64,000 nt of DNA. It comes from CBDFHJ01 sp965247635 (GTDB lineage Bacteria; Chloroflexota; Dehalococcoidia; Lucifugimonadales; Australimonadaceae). Position numbers and translations under genes: made by a program. Under the pieces are notes generated by a model. That model searched no databases and was not told the DNA's origin. It saw only the letters and a list, made by a program, of their open reading frames with translations. Location: assembly GCA_965247635.1 (NCBI GenBank), contig CBDFHJ010000009.1, positions 186,001 to 250,000 on the forward strand, given 5' to 3'. Each line of letters opens with the position of its first letter. Within the stretch, counting starts at the first letter, position 1. This document shows, piece after piece, positions 55,197 through 63,753 of this stretch.

Positions 55197-56846
55197 ATGA
55201 CTGCCAGTCCCGCCGATTTCGATGCCCTGGTCAACCGTATCCTGGCGCAGCGGTGGCAGGCGCACCCTTCCCAGGCGGCTGGCCTTGGCCTGCACGAGTA
55301 CGACGGCCTCCTACCCGACGTGTCCGCCCAGGCCATGGCGGGCCGAGTTCGGCAGCTCCGAGAGGCACTAGAGGCGGTCGAGGCCGTGCCCGAGGAGGCG
55401 TTGGATGCCCAGCGACGGTTCGACCGTCACCTCCTGGTCGCGGCCCTGGAGGAGGAGCGCTTTCACCTGGAGAGGTGGCGTCCCTTCCGGACCGACCCCA
55501 TGGCCCTTCAGTACCCCATCGAGGTAACCGGCTACATGGAGCGCTCCTACGCGCCCCTGGAGCAGCGGATGGAGGCGATGACCCGCCTGCTCGGAGGCGT
55601 GCCGGGCTACCTGGAGTCGGTCCGCGCCCTCATCGAGCCGCCGCTTGCCACGCCGGTCCTCGATGCAAACATCGAAAGCTATCAGGGGATCGCCGCGTTC
55701 TACGCCGAGGACTTAGCCCAGTTCCTACGCCAGCACCCGATGGGAGCGCTGGACCGAGAGATCGAGGGGGCGCGGGCGGCGGCGCTTGCCGCGGTCAACG
55801 GGTTCGTGGAGTTCCTCACGGGCCTCCGGGACACGGCAACGCCCGAATTCGCCATCGGCGACGCGCTCTTCACCGGCATGCTGCGCTACGGGGAGCTGCT
55901 GGACCTGCCGCTGTCCCAGGTGGAAGCCGTCGGCGAGACCGACCTGCGCCGAAACCAGGACCGGCTTCGGGAGGCGGCGGGCCGGGTAGTGCCAGGAGCG
56001 CCCATGAGCGAGGCCATGGCCCTGCTGGGCCAGGATCACCCGTCAGCCGACCGGCTGGTGGCGGAGACGCGGGAGGTGTTGGAGGACCTGCGCGCCTTCG
56101 TGGTGGACCATGGAGTGGCGTCGGTGGTCTCGGAGGTGCGGGCCAGCGTGAAGGAGACGCCTCCCTTCATGCGGTGGGCCTTCGCCGCCATGGACTCCGC
56201 CGGTCCCTTCGAGCGGGTGGCCACGGAGTCGTTCTACTACATCACCCCCGTGGAGCCGCACTGGTCTCCCCAGCAGGCCGAGGAGTGGCTCCGCAACTTC
56301 AACTACCCGTCGCTGCGCGTCATCGGCATCCACGAGGTATACCCCGGCCACTACGTCCACGCGCTCCGGGAGCGTCAGGCGCCGTCCGACGTGGCCAAGG
56401 TGTTCGGCGCCTACTCCTTCGTGGAGGGGTGGGCCCACTACTGCGAGGAGATGATGCTCGAGGCGGGCTACGGGGACGGCGACCCTAGGATGGCGCTGGC
56501 CCAGGCCAAGGAGGCGCTGGTGCGCAACTGCCGGCTCCTCTGCTCCATCCGCATGCACGCCCAGGGGATGACGCCGGAAGAGGCCACGCGGTTCTTTCAA
56601 GAGAACGCCTACACGGAGGAGCTACCCGCCCAGCGGGAGGCGATGAGGGGCACTTTCGACCCGGGCTACCTGAACTACACCCTGGGCAAGCTGATGATCT
56701 ACAAGCTGCGCGCCGACTGGCAGACGGAGCAAGGCTCCGCCTATAGCCTGCGTGCCTTCCACGACGAGCTGCTGGGCCATGGCGCACCGCCTGTCCCGCT
56801 GCTGCGCCGCGCCATGCTGCGTCACGACGACGGCCGCGTGCTGTAG
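55197..56846 (+). CDS. DUF885 family protein (predicted metallopeptidase-like)
   Basis: 549 residues, the usual size. The family is mostly helical and contains an HExxxxH-like metal motif, here GIHEVYPGHYVHALRERQ, followed by the Glu-rich FVEGWAHYCEEMMLEAGYG. These residues suggest a zinc-dependent hydrolase, but the substrate is not established. No signal peptide, so cytoplasmic. CGGGAGAAGCG lies just before the ATG. It converges with the MobA-like gene over two hairpins. Confidence 0.85.
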   Translation: MTASPADFDALVNRILAQRWQAHPSQAAGLGLHEYDGLLPDVSAQAMAGRVRQLREALEAVEAVPEEALDAQRRFDRHLLVAALEEERFHLERWRPFRTDPMALQYPIEVTGYMERSYAPLEQRMEAMTRLLGGVPGYLESVRALIEPPLATPVLDANIESYQGIAAFYAEDLAQFLRQHPMGALDREIEGARAAALAAVNGFVEFLTGLRDTATPEFAIGDALFTGMLRYGELLDLPLSQVEAVGETDLRRNQDRLREAAGRVVPGAPMSEAMALLGQDHPSADRLVAETREVLEDLRAFVVDHGVASVVSEVRASVKETPPFMRWAFAAMDSAGPFERVATESFYYITPVEPHWSPQQAEEWLRNFNYPSLRVIGIHEVYPGHYVHALRERQAPSDVAKVFGAYSFVEGWAHYCEEMMLEAGYGDGDPRMALAQAKEALVRNCRLLCSIRMHAQGMTPEEATRFFQENAYTEELPAQREAMRGTFDPGYLNYTLGKLMIYKLRADWQTEQGSAYSLRAFHDELLGHGAPPVPLLRRAMLRHDDGRVL

Positions 56847-56857
56847 GGGGAATGAAA

Positions 56858-56883
56858 GCGGGAAACTTTGGAAAGTTTCCCGC
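56858..56883 (+). terminator. Terminator hairpin after the DUF885 gene
   Basis: Perfect 12-bp stem GCGGGAAACTTT / AAAGTTTCCCGC with a GG loop, 11 bp after the stop codon. No T-run. Confidence 0.6.
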
Positions 56884-56918
56884 GCCCTTCAAGCTTAAAG
56901 TTCTTGGGAAGGTCTGGA

Positions 56919-56944
56919 AACCCTTCTTTCAAGAAGGGTTTTCG
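56919..56944. terminator. Bidirectional terminator hairpin
   Basis: AACCCTTCTT / AAGAAGGGTT around TC, followed by TTT on the plus strand and preceded by AAA-rich DNA on the other side. It overlaps the last codons of the MobA-like gene and lies between convergent genes. Confidence 0.65.
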
Positions 56945-57546
56945 GCTTCTTGCGCCACCGCCCGCGCGGCCTGGTACTCCGCGTCGGTGTTGATGTTCGT
57001 CAGCGCCACCGGCGAGCCGGCCTCCACCAGCAGCCACTCGTCCCGATGTCGCGACTCCACCTCCCGAAGTCCTTGACGCTCCTCGCTGATGGCCAGCAGC
57101 TCCGGCAGCAGTCCCGCCGAGAAGAGCCACGGGTGGCCGAACTGGCCGCCGTGCGCCAGCACCGTCAGCGCTGGTCGTGACGTCTCAAAGGCCTCCTTCA
57201 GCAAGCCTAGCATCGCGGCTGGCCGGGGCGAATCCACGTTGAGCACGACCACGCCGCCCGTATCTGCCGGTAGCGCTTGCAGGCCTTGTACCACCGAGGT
57301 GGCCCGCCCCTCCCGATAGCCGAAGTGTTCCACCACCGTCAGCCCAGGGAGCGCGGGCACGACGGGGCGGATACGCTCCGCCTCGGACCCCAGCACCACG
57401 ATGATGGGGCTGTACCCTGCATCGTGGAGGGCCTGAGTCTGGCAGGCAATGAGGGGCTGGCCTTGCAGCCAGGGCAACAGCGGCTTGGGGCGCCCCATGC
57501 GCTGGGAAGCGCCGGCCGCCAGCAGGACCGCGGCGATCTCACTCAT
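56929..57546 (-). CDS. MobA/MocA-like nucleotidyltransferase
   Basis: 205 residues with the NTP-transferase signature AAVLLAAGASQRMGRPKPLLP at the start and metal-binding Asp in VVLNVDSPRPAAM. Members attach CMP or GMP to molybdopterin (MocA, MobA) or activate other compounds. A MocA role would fit the xanthine-dehydrogenase-family enzyme at the start of the window, but that gene is 55 kb away and the link is inference. The C-terminus INTDAEYQAARAVAQ is typical. Confidence 0.82.
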   Translation of the reverse strand: MSEIAAVLLAAGASQRMGRPKPLLPWLQGQPLIACQTQALHDAGYSPIIVVLGSEAERIRPVVPALPGLTVVEHFGYREGRATSVVQGLQALPADTGGVVVLNVDSPRPAAMLGLLKEAFETSRPALTVLAHGGQFGHPWLFSAGLLPELLAISEERQGLREVESRHRDEWLLVEAGSPVALTNINTDAEYQAARAVAQEAENPS

Positions 57547-57602
57547 GCTTGGTCTGGCACCTCGGAAAGCGGGCGTTTATCCCCTAGTGGAACGCCGAAG
57601 GC

Positions 57603-57650
57603 TCTCCGTTCATGGTGAGCTTGTCGAACCACGAACGGAGTTCTTGGCAC
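57603..57650. repeat. Short inverted repeat related to the dispersed repeats
   Basis: CTCCGTTCATGGTGAGCTTGTCG...CCACGAACGGAG, an imperfect hairpin with the CGTTCATGG/CGAACGG elements also seen at 54961 and 62700. Confidence 0.5.
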
Positions 57651-57655
57651 CACGC

Positions 57656-59233
57656 CTACTCAGCCGCCACGAAGGTGAGGTGGTACGCCCAGTCGGTCGA
57701 CGGCTCCGGGTAGTCGGATCGGTGGTGGGCCCCTCGGCTCTCCTGGCGCGTCAGGGCCGCCTCCGCCGTCAGCCAGCCAACCAGCGCCAGGTTCGACAGT
57801 TCATGGGAGGCCCGGTCGCCTGAGGCGGGCGCCACCTGGCTCCACTCGCCCAGGACGCCAGCGGCGTTCTTCAGGTGCGACTCCGTCCTCACGATACCCA
57901 CGTCCTGCCACATCAGCGCCTGGAGGGCGGAAAGGTCCAGCGCCGGTGCATCGGCCAACGCTGGGCCGTTGGGCGACACGCGAACGAGCCGCTCCTGGCG
58001 TGTCGTCGGATGGCTGGGGCCGTCAGTGGCCGCTCCCCTCCCGTTGGCCAAGGTGCGTTCGATAATCCGTTTGCTGAAGACGATGGTCTCCAGCAACGAG
58101 TTGCTTGCCAGCCGGTTCGCGCCGTGGACGCCGACGCAGCTCACCTCACCACAGGCGTACAGCCGTGGGATGGTCGTCTCGCCCCAAAGGTTGGTCTTGA
58201 CGCCACCCATCATGTAGTGGGCCGCCGGTGCCACCGGGACCGGCTGCCGGGTCATGTCCACGCCGTGCTCGAGGCAGGTCTGGTGAATGGTAGGGAACCG
58301 GGCCAAGACTCGGGACGACGCCAGGTGCGTCACGTCCAGCAGCACGTGATCGGAGCCGGCCCGCTCCATCTCCGTCACGGCCGCCCGAGCGACGATGTCC
58401 CGGGGCGCCAGGTCGGCCATGGGATGGTACTCCTTCATGAAGGCCTGGCCCGCGGGGTTGCGCAGGATGCCGCCCTCCCCTCGGACCGCCTCCGAGATCA
58501 GGAAACGCGGCGCGCCGTGGAGCTGGAGCGCCGTGGGATGGAACTGGTAGAACTCCATGTCCATGAGCTGGGCGCCTGCCCGAAAGGCCAGGGCCACGCC
58601 GTCGCCCGTGGCCACGTCGGGGTTGGTGGTGGACCGGTACAACTGGCCCGCACCACCGGACGCCAGGACCGTGTACTGGCCCCCAAAGGCCATTCGCTGG
58701 CCGCTGCGAACGTCCAACGCCTCGATGCCCGTAGCGTCGCCGCTACCTCCGTCCACGAGCACCCGGGTGGCCAGGGCGTACTCCATGATCTGCACGCGCG
58801 ACGAGCGGGCCAGGTCCGCCAGCGTCAGCTCGATGTGCGCTCCGGTGGCGTCTCCGCCGGCGTGCAGCACGCGGGCCTGGCTATGGGCCCCCTCCCTGGC
58901 CAGGGCCGTTTCCCCGTACAACTGGTCGAAGACCACGCCCATGCGTGTGAGCTCGGCGATGCGCTGCGGACCTTCAAAGGTGAGCACGCGGGCCGCCTCC
59001 TCGTCGCACAGCCCGGCACCCGCCTTCAGCGTATCTTCTAGGTGCATCTCGGGGGAGTCACCCGGCCCCACGGCGGCGGCGATGCCACCCTGCGCGTAGC
59101 GAGTGTTGCAGTCCTCGATGCTCCCCTTGGTCAGCAGCAGCACGGAGCCGTGCTCCTGGGCCGCCAGCGCCGCGAAGAGGCCGGCGATTCCGCTGCCTAT
59201 GATGATGTAGTCGTAAGAGGTCTGCACTGCCAT
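57656..59233 (-). CDS. nadB: L-aspartate oxidase
   Basis: 525 residues. Oxidises L-aspartate to iminoaspartate, the first step of de novo NAD synthesis. FAD-binding start YDYIIIGSGIAGLFAALAA. NadB marks: NTRYAQGGIAAAVGPGDSPE, HAGGDATGAHIE, MEFYQFHPTALQLHGAPRFL and the active-site region PAAHYMMGGVKTNLWGETT, CGEVSCVGVHGANRLASNSL. The C-terminal helical domain is present. nadA and nadC are not nearby. Start ATG 59233. Confidence 0.95.
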   Translation of the reverse strand: MAVQTSYDYIIIGSGIAGLFAALAAQEHGSVLLLTKGSIEDCNTRYAQGGIAAAVGPGDSPEMHLEDTLKAGAGLCDEEAARVLTFEGPQRIAELTRMGVVFDQLYGETALAREGAHSQARVLHAGGDATGAHIELTLADLARSSRVQIMEYALATRVLVDGGSGDATGIEALDVRSGQRMAFGGQYTVLASGGAGQLYRSTTNPDVATGDGVALAFRAGAQLMDMEFYQFHPTALQLHGAPRFLISEAVRGEGGILRNPAGQAFMKEYHPMADLAPRDIVARAAVTEMERAGSDHVLLDVTHLASSRVLARFPTIHQTCLEHGVDMTRQPVPVAPAAHYMMGGVKTNLWGETTIPRLYACGEVSCVGVHGANRLASNSLLETIVFSKRIIERTLANGRGAATDGPSHPTTRQERLVRVSPNGPALADAPALDLSALQALMWQDVGIVRTESHLKNAAGVLGEWSQVAPASGDRASHELSNLALVGWLTAEAALTRQESRGAHHRSDYPEPSTDWAYHLTFVAAE

Positions 59234-59320
59234 TCGCCTGCTCTAGCCCGTGGCCCGCGACTCCGGTATGCCACTTCTCGGGCCGGTCCCCTATGGAGTG
59301 ACTCCCTATCGCCAGCTTCA

Positions 59321-59349
59321 TTGACACCCGCATTCTCGGACGTTACCCT
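59321..59349 (+). promoter_or_regulatory. thrS: Promoter of the thrS leader
   Basis: TTGACA (59321-59326), 17-bp spacer, TACCCT (59344-59349). The -10 keeps the important first T, second A and last T. It lies 55 bp before the leader peptide. Confidence 0.6.
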
Positions 59350-59403
59350 GGTGGCGTCAAACAGCCTGTTCGGGTGCGAGCGGCAACGGTGGGTAAATAC
59401 TCC

Positions 59404-59496
59404 ATGGCAACGGGTCCAATTACCTCTGTGGCGACAACAGCGGCAGTGGTTGGTGGCGCGTTCGCGCTGACAACGACCACCGGTGACACCAGCTAG
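59404..59496 (+). CDS. Threonine-rich leader peptide of thrS
   Basis: A 30-residue open frame (ATG 59404, TAG 59494-59496), too short for normal gene calling. Nine of its residues are Thr, including four consecutive Thr codons (ACA ACG ACC ACC, 59470-59481) six codons before the stop (LTTTTGDTS). It is followed by an intrinsic terminator and then thrS. This is the layout of amino-acid attenuators such as E. coli thrL. When charged tRNA-Thr is scarce the ribosome would stall at the Thr run and allow readthrough. The ribosome site (GGTGGG, about 13 bp upstream) is weak. Confidence 0.7.
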   Translation: MATGPITSVATTAAVVGGAFALTTTTGDTS

Positions 59497-59523
59497 GGCG
59501 CTCGGTCCCCTCCAGACCGCACG

Positions 59524-59548
59524 AAAGGGCGCTCGAAGCGCCCTTTTT
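59524..59548 (+). terminator. thrS: Attenuator terminator before thrS
   Basis: Perfect 10-bp stem AAAGGGCGCT / AGCGCCCTTT with a CGA loop and further T's. The sequence AGGGCGCTCG of the 5' arm also occurs at 59495-59504, overlapping the leader stop codon, which gives an alternative partner for the 3' arm. GGTGG/CCACC pairing (59452-59456 with 59477-59481) over the Thr codons could be the pause hairpin. Confidence 0.75.
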
Positions 59549-59618
59549 GTTGCCCCAACCGCCCCTGTGTAGTGCGACACAGCCGGGCCAGACCGAAAGA
59601 TAAACGAAGAAGGACGTC

Positions 59619-61372
59619 ATGCCTGAGAAACAGCTGACCGAAGCGGAGCAGGAGCTGGAGGAGCGGCGGTTCCGCATCCGCCACTCCACCGCGCACGTCA
59701 TGGCCGACGCCGTCCTCCAGCTCTTCCCAGAGGCGAAGTACGCCATCGGCCCGCCCATCGAGGACGGCTTCTACTACGACTTCGAGATGTCCCGTCCCTT
59801 CACGCCCGAGGACCTCGAGGCTATCGAGCTTGTCATGCGCGAGCGCATCGCCAAGGACTATCCGTTCCAGCTCAGCGAGGTGACCCGGGAAGAGGCCAAG
59901 GGGCTCTTCGCCGACCAGCCTTACAAGCAGGAGATCATCGCCGACCTGGCCGAGGGCGAACGCATTACCACCTGTCGCCACGGCGATTTCCTGGACCTGT
60001 GCCGCGGCCGCCACGTGGAGTCCACCGGGAAGATCCCGGTCCTCAAGCTGATGACGGTGGCGGGCGCTTACTGGCGCGGCGACGAGCGCAACGCCATGCT
60101 CCAGCGCATCTACGGCACCGCGTGGGAGTCCCAAGACGAGTTGGACGCCTACCTCCAGCGCATGGAGGAGGCGGGCCGTCGCGACCACCGCCGCCTGGGC
60201 CGCGACCTGGACCTGTACTCGATCTCCGACGACGTGGGCCCCGGCCTCATCCTCTGGCACCCCAAAGGCGCCACCGTCCGCGCCATCATGGAGCAGTACT
60301 CCAGGGAGCAGCACCAGGCCCGGGGCTACCAGCCGGTCTACTCCCCGCACATCGGCAAGTCCGCCCTCTGGCAGACCAGCGGCCACCTGGACTTCTACCG
60401 CGAGAACATGTACGCCGCCATGGACGTGGACGGCCAGGAGTATTTCGCTAAGCCCATGAACTGCCCCTTTCACATTCAGGTCTACAGCTCCACCAGCGCT
60501 CGTACCGGGAGCTGCCCGTGCGCTACACGGAGCTAGGCACGGTGTACCGCTACGAGCGGGGCGGCGTGCTCCACGGCCTGATGCGCGTTCGCGGCCTCAC
60601 CCAGGACGACGCCCACATCTTCTGCACCCCCGAGCAGGTGGAGGACGAGGTGGTCGACGTGCTGGACTTCGCCTTCGACCTGCTGACCGCCTTCGGCTTC
60701 ACCGACTACGACGTGTTCCTGAGCACCAGGCCGGAGAAGGCCGTGGGGCCTTCCGAGCGGTGGGAGTACGCCACCGCGTCACTACGCCGCGCCTTGGAGC
60801 GGCGAAACCTCGAATACCTGGTGGACGAGGGCGGCGGCGCCTTCTACGGGCCCAAGGTGGACATCAAGGTCCGGGACGCCATAGGCCGGTCGTGGCAATG
60901 CTCTACGATCCAGTTCGACTTCAACCTGACGGAGCGGTTCGACATGGTGTACGTGGGCCAGGACGGCGCCGAGCACCAGCCGTATATGGTCCACCGCGCC
61001 CTCTTCGGGTCCGTGGAGCGGTTCTTCGGCGTGCTGGTGGAGCACTACGGGGGCGCGTTCCCCGTGTGGCTAGCTCCGGTCCAGGCGGTGGTCATCCCCA
61101 TCGCCGACCGACACCTGACCTACGCGGAGCAAGCGAGAGCGCAGTTGGCCGCCGCTGGGCTGCGGGCCGAGGTGGACTCCCGCAACGAGCGGATGAACGC
61201 CAAGATCCGCGACGCCCAGCTCCAGAAGGTGCCGTACATGCTGGTGGTGGGCGACCGCGAGGCGGAGGCAGTCGCCGCCGCCGTCCGGCTCCGCAGCGGC
61301 GACGACCTGGGCGCCATGCCTCTGGCCGACGTCGTGGCACGCATCCTCACCGAGGTCCAGGCCCGCACGTAG
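59619..61372 (+). CDS. thrS: Threonyl-tRNA synthetase with one frameshift
   Basis: Two overlapping frames (59619-60536 and 60518-61372) make one ThrRS. The first holds the editing/SAD domain (HSTAHVMADAVLQLFPEAKY, CRHGDFLDLCRGRHVESTG) and class II motif 1/2 start (NCPFHIQVYSS). The second holds RSYRELPVRYTELGTVYRYE, the RGLTQDDAHIFC segment, motif 3 and the anticodon domain. Adding one base near 60490-60496 restores the normal spacing exactly. Because thrS is essential, an assembly or sequencing error is more likely than a real mutation. The N-terminal TGS domain is absent; the protein starts directly before the editing domain. Confidence 0.9.
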
Positions 61373-61394
61373 CTGTTAGTGCACCCGGGCACGC

Positions 61395-61545
61395 GTTACC
61401 ATCCCGAGTTCCGAAGCAATCAGGACGAAGAAGCCTACCCTCCATCCTGTCTTGTCATTCCGAGTCCCGACCTATCGGGGCGAGGAATCTCTCGCAAAAG
61501 GCCTGAGAGACTCTTCACTCCGTTCAGGGTGACAGGAAAAAGGAA
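61395..61545. repeat. Dispersed intergenic repeat
   Basis: TTGTCATTCCGAGTCCCGAC...GGAATCTCTCGC...GAGAGACTCTTC...GGGTGACAGG, same family as 31855-31937. Confidence 0.65.
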
Positions 61546-61644
61546 GCACCCCGGCGTGGGCTTACGGACGCGCCGTTGAGCAGCCGCGATAAGGGACACC
61601 GCAAGTAGGTGCCCCGACTCGTCGGGGCTGCTACAATCGCCAGC

Positions 61645-62670
61645 GTGAGCAACCAACCGCAGCCCAGCCCCGTTACCGTCATCGGCACCACCACCTGGGG
61701 TACCACCATCGCCCTGATGCTTGCCCTGCGCCACGTACCGGTCCGGCTCCTCGCCCGCACCGAGGAGGAGGCGGCACGGCTCCGCGAGGCTGGCGAGCAC
61801 ACCCAGCGGTTGCCCGGCTACCCCTTCCCTCCGAGCCTCAGCGTGACCGGCGACCCAGCGGACGCCCTCTCCAACGCCACGGCGGTCATCTTCGCGGTGC
61901 CCAGCAACTCGCTGCGGGAGAACGCGCGGGGCCTGGCGCCCTATCTCGGAGGTGCGCCCTTGGTCATCTCCGCTTCCAAGGGGCTGGAGCGCGACACCAC
62001 CAAGCGGATGAGCCAGGTATTGGCCGAAGAGCTACCGGATGCAGCCGCCGCTGGTCTCTGCGCCCTCTCCGGGCCCAACCTGGCCAGAGAGATCGTGGCG
62101 GGCCTGCCTTCGTCCGCGGTCATCGCCTCCGCCAACCCCGAGGCGGCGCAGCAGGCCCAGGTGCTGCTCAACTCGAGCAGCTTCCGCGTCTACACCACCT
62201 CCGACGTCCTGGGCGTGGAGCTCGCCGGGGCTCTGAAGAACGTCGTCGCCCTGGGGGCCGGCATCAGCGACGGCCTTCAGTTCGGAAACAACGCCAAGGC
62301 GGCATTCGTCGCCAGAGGTCTGGCGGAGATCAGCCGGTTGGGCATGGCGGCTGGGGCGAACCCCGCGACCTTCGCCGGGCTGGCCGGCATGGGTGACGTG
62401 ATCGCCACCTGCTTTAGCCCTCTCAGCCGTAACCGAATGCTCGGGGAGCAGATCGCCCGTGGGCGGTCGTTGAAGGAGGCGTTAAACAGCCTGAGCGGCG
62501 AGGTGGCCGAGGGCGTGGACACGACGCCTGCCGCCTTACAGATGGGCCGGGAGCTGGGCGTGGACATGCCCATCACCCAGGCGGCGTACCGCGTCCTCTT
62601 CGAAGGTCTCCAGCCGCGCCAGGCCGTGGCAGAGCTGATGGGCCGCGAACCCCGAGCCGAGCCCGAATAG
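61645..62670 (+). CDS. gpsA: NAD(P)-dependent glycerol-3-phosphate dehydrogenase
   Basis: About 341 residues. Makes sn-glycerol 3-phosphate from dihydroxyacetone phosphate for phospholipids. The coenzyme loop is VIGTTTWGTTIALMLA, a variant of the usual GAGSWGTALA. Other marks: SASKGLERDTTKRMSQ, ALSGPNLAREIVAGLPSSAV, the catalytic Lys in GALKNVVALGAGISDGL, and GMGDVIATCFSPLSRNRMLG. GTG 61645 was chosen; codons before it (from 61609) are unlike the family. Confidence 0.93.
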   Translation: MSNQPQPSPVTVIGTTTWGTTIALMLALRHVPVRLLARTEEEAARLREAGEHTQRLPGYPFPPSLSVTGDPADALSNATAVIFAVPSNSLRENARGLAPYLGGAPLVISASKGLERDTTKRMSQVLAEELPDAAAAGLCALSGPNLAREIVAGLPSSAVIASANPEAAQQAQVLLNSSSFRVYTTSDVLGVELAGALKNVVALGAGISDGLQFGNNAKAAFVARGLAEISRLGMAAGANPATFAGLAGMGDVIATCFSPLSRNRMLGEQIARGRSLKEALNSLSGEVAEGVDTTPAALQMGRELGVDMPITQAAYRVLFEGLQPRQAVAELMGREPRAEPE

Positions 62671-62699
62671 CACGAGGGTATCGCTACCTCTAGCAGGGT

Positions 62700-62769
62700 G
62701 AGTCACTAATCCTTTCAATAAATGTGGGAGAGGTGCAGAGCCCCGTTCATGGTTCGACTGGCTCACCAC
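62700..62769. repeat. 70-bp dispersed repeat, copy 2
   Basis: Matches 54961-55030 with a handful of differences (CACTAATCCTTTCAATAAATG..., GCAGAGCCCCGTTCATGG). It ends 1 bp before the prmA stop codon. Confidence 0.75.
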
Positions 62770-62770
62770 A

Positions 62771-63721
62771 CTAACTCCCATGTGCGAGCAGCGTGACCCA
62801 ATCGTCGTCCACCACTGCCTCGCGCACGCTGAGCCCAGCCTCCGTAAAGGCCCGCTCCACCTGAGATCGCCGGTCTTCCAAGATTCCCGACGCTATCAGC
62901 CAACCGCCCGGCTTCATCGCCTCGCGCAACGCGGGTGTTAGGCCGGTAAGCACCGTGGCGTTCAGGTTGGCCAGTACCAGGTCGGCGGTGTGACGCGCGA
63001 CACGGCGATGGGGCACGCTTCCCAGGTAGCACCGGACGACGCCCCCGACGCCGTTGGCGCGGACGTTGGCACGGCCCACGCGCAGAGCCACCCGGTCAAT
63101 TTCGACCCCCGTCACGGCGACGGCGCCCAGCTTGGCGGCGGCGATGGCCAGAATGCCGGAGCCGCTGCCCACGTCCACCACGCGGCAGCCGGGAGTGAGA
63201 AGCCGCTCCAGGTTCTCCAGGCAATGATAGGTGGTGGGGTGGTGCCCCGTACCGAAGGCCAGGCCCGGGTCCACCCGGACCACCACCTCGCCTTCGCGCG
63301 GCGCGTAGTCGTGGAAGGGAGCGCTGATGACCAGCCGGCTGCCCACGCGCAGCAGAGGAAAGTGGGCCTTCCACGCCGACTCCCACTCCTCCGCGGTTAC
63401 CGTCCGCTCCTGCAACGCCGGCAAGGGATGCAGCTGGGAGATAAGGCTGACCCCGATGTGGACCATCTCGCGATTGGTCCGATAGCTGGCGGTGGCGGGC
63501 ATGTAGGTCCGGACCGTGGCGCTGGACCGGCTAGGCGGCGCTTCCCCTTCGTCGGGATTGAACGCGGTGGCCTCTTCGATTACCACGCCGCCCTTACCGT
63601 AGCGACGGAACAGCTCGGCAACAGGCTCTACGTACTCGTAGGGCACGTGAATGCTCAGCTCCAGCCAGGTACCTGGGGTCTGGGGGCGCGGCGAGCGGCC
63701 CCCAGCATGTTCAAGCGCCAT
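62771..63721 (-). CDS. prmA: Ribosomal protein L11 methyltransferase
   Basis: 316 residues. Trimethylates ribosomal protein L11. The N-terminal substrate-recognition domain (WLELSIHVPYEYVEPVAELF, GGVVIEEAT) is followed by the PrmA-type start of the catalytic domain (VDPGLAFGTGHHPTTYHCLENLE). SAM motif VVDVGSGSGILAIAAAKLGA and the conserved DLVLANLNATVL (NxxL/NANL-type) are present. It lies 32 bp downstream of dnaJ on the same strand, a common arrangement. The start at 63721 is the first plausible ATG. Confidence 0.93.
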   Translation of the reverse strand: MALEHAGGRSPRPQTPGTWLELSIHVPYEYVEPVAELFRRYGKGGVVIEEATAFNPDEGEAPPSRSSATVRTYMPATASYRTNREMVHIGVSLISQLHPLPALQERTVTAEEWESAWKAHFPLLRVGSRLVISAPFHDYAPREGEVVVRVDPGLAFGTGHHPTTYHCLENLERLLTPGCRVVDVGSGSGILAIAAAKLGAVAVTGVEIDRVALRVGRANVRANGVGGVVRCYLGSVPHRRVARHTADLVLANLNATVLTGLTPALREAMKPGGWLIASGILEDRRSQVERAFTEAGLSVREAVVDDDWVTLLAHGS

Positions 63722-63753
63722 GGGGTCACGGCCTCGGAGCGCGGGAAGATGGC

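Noticed and set aside
59340..59560. T-box riboswitch before thrS
   Set aside because: No AGGGTGGNACCGCG-like T-box sequence; the Thr-codon leader peptide explains the terminator better.
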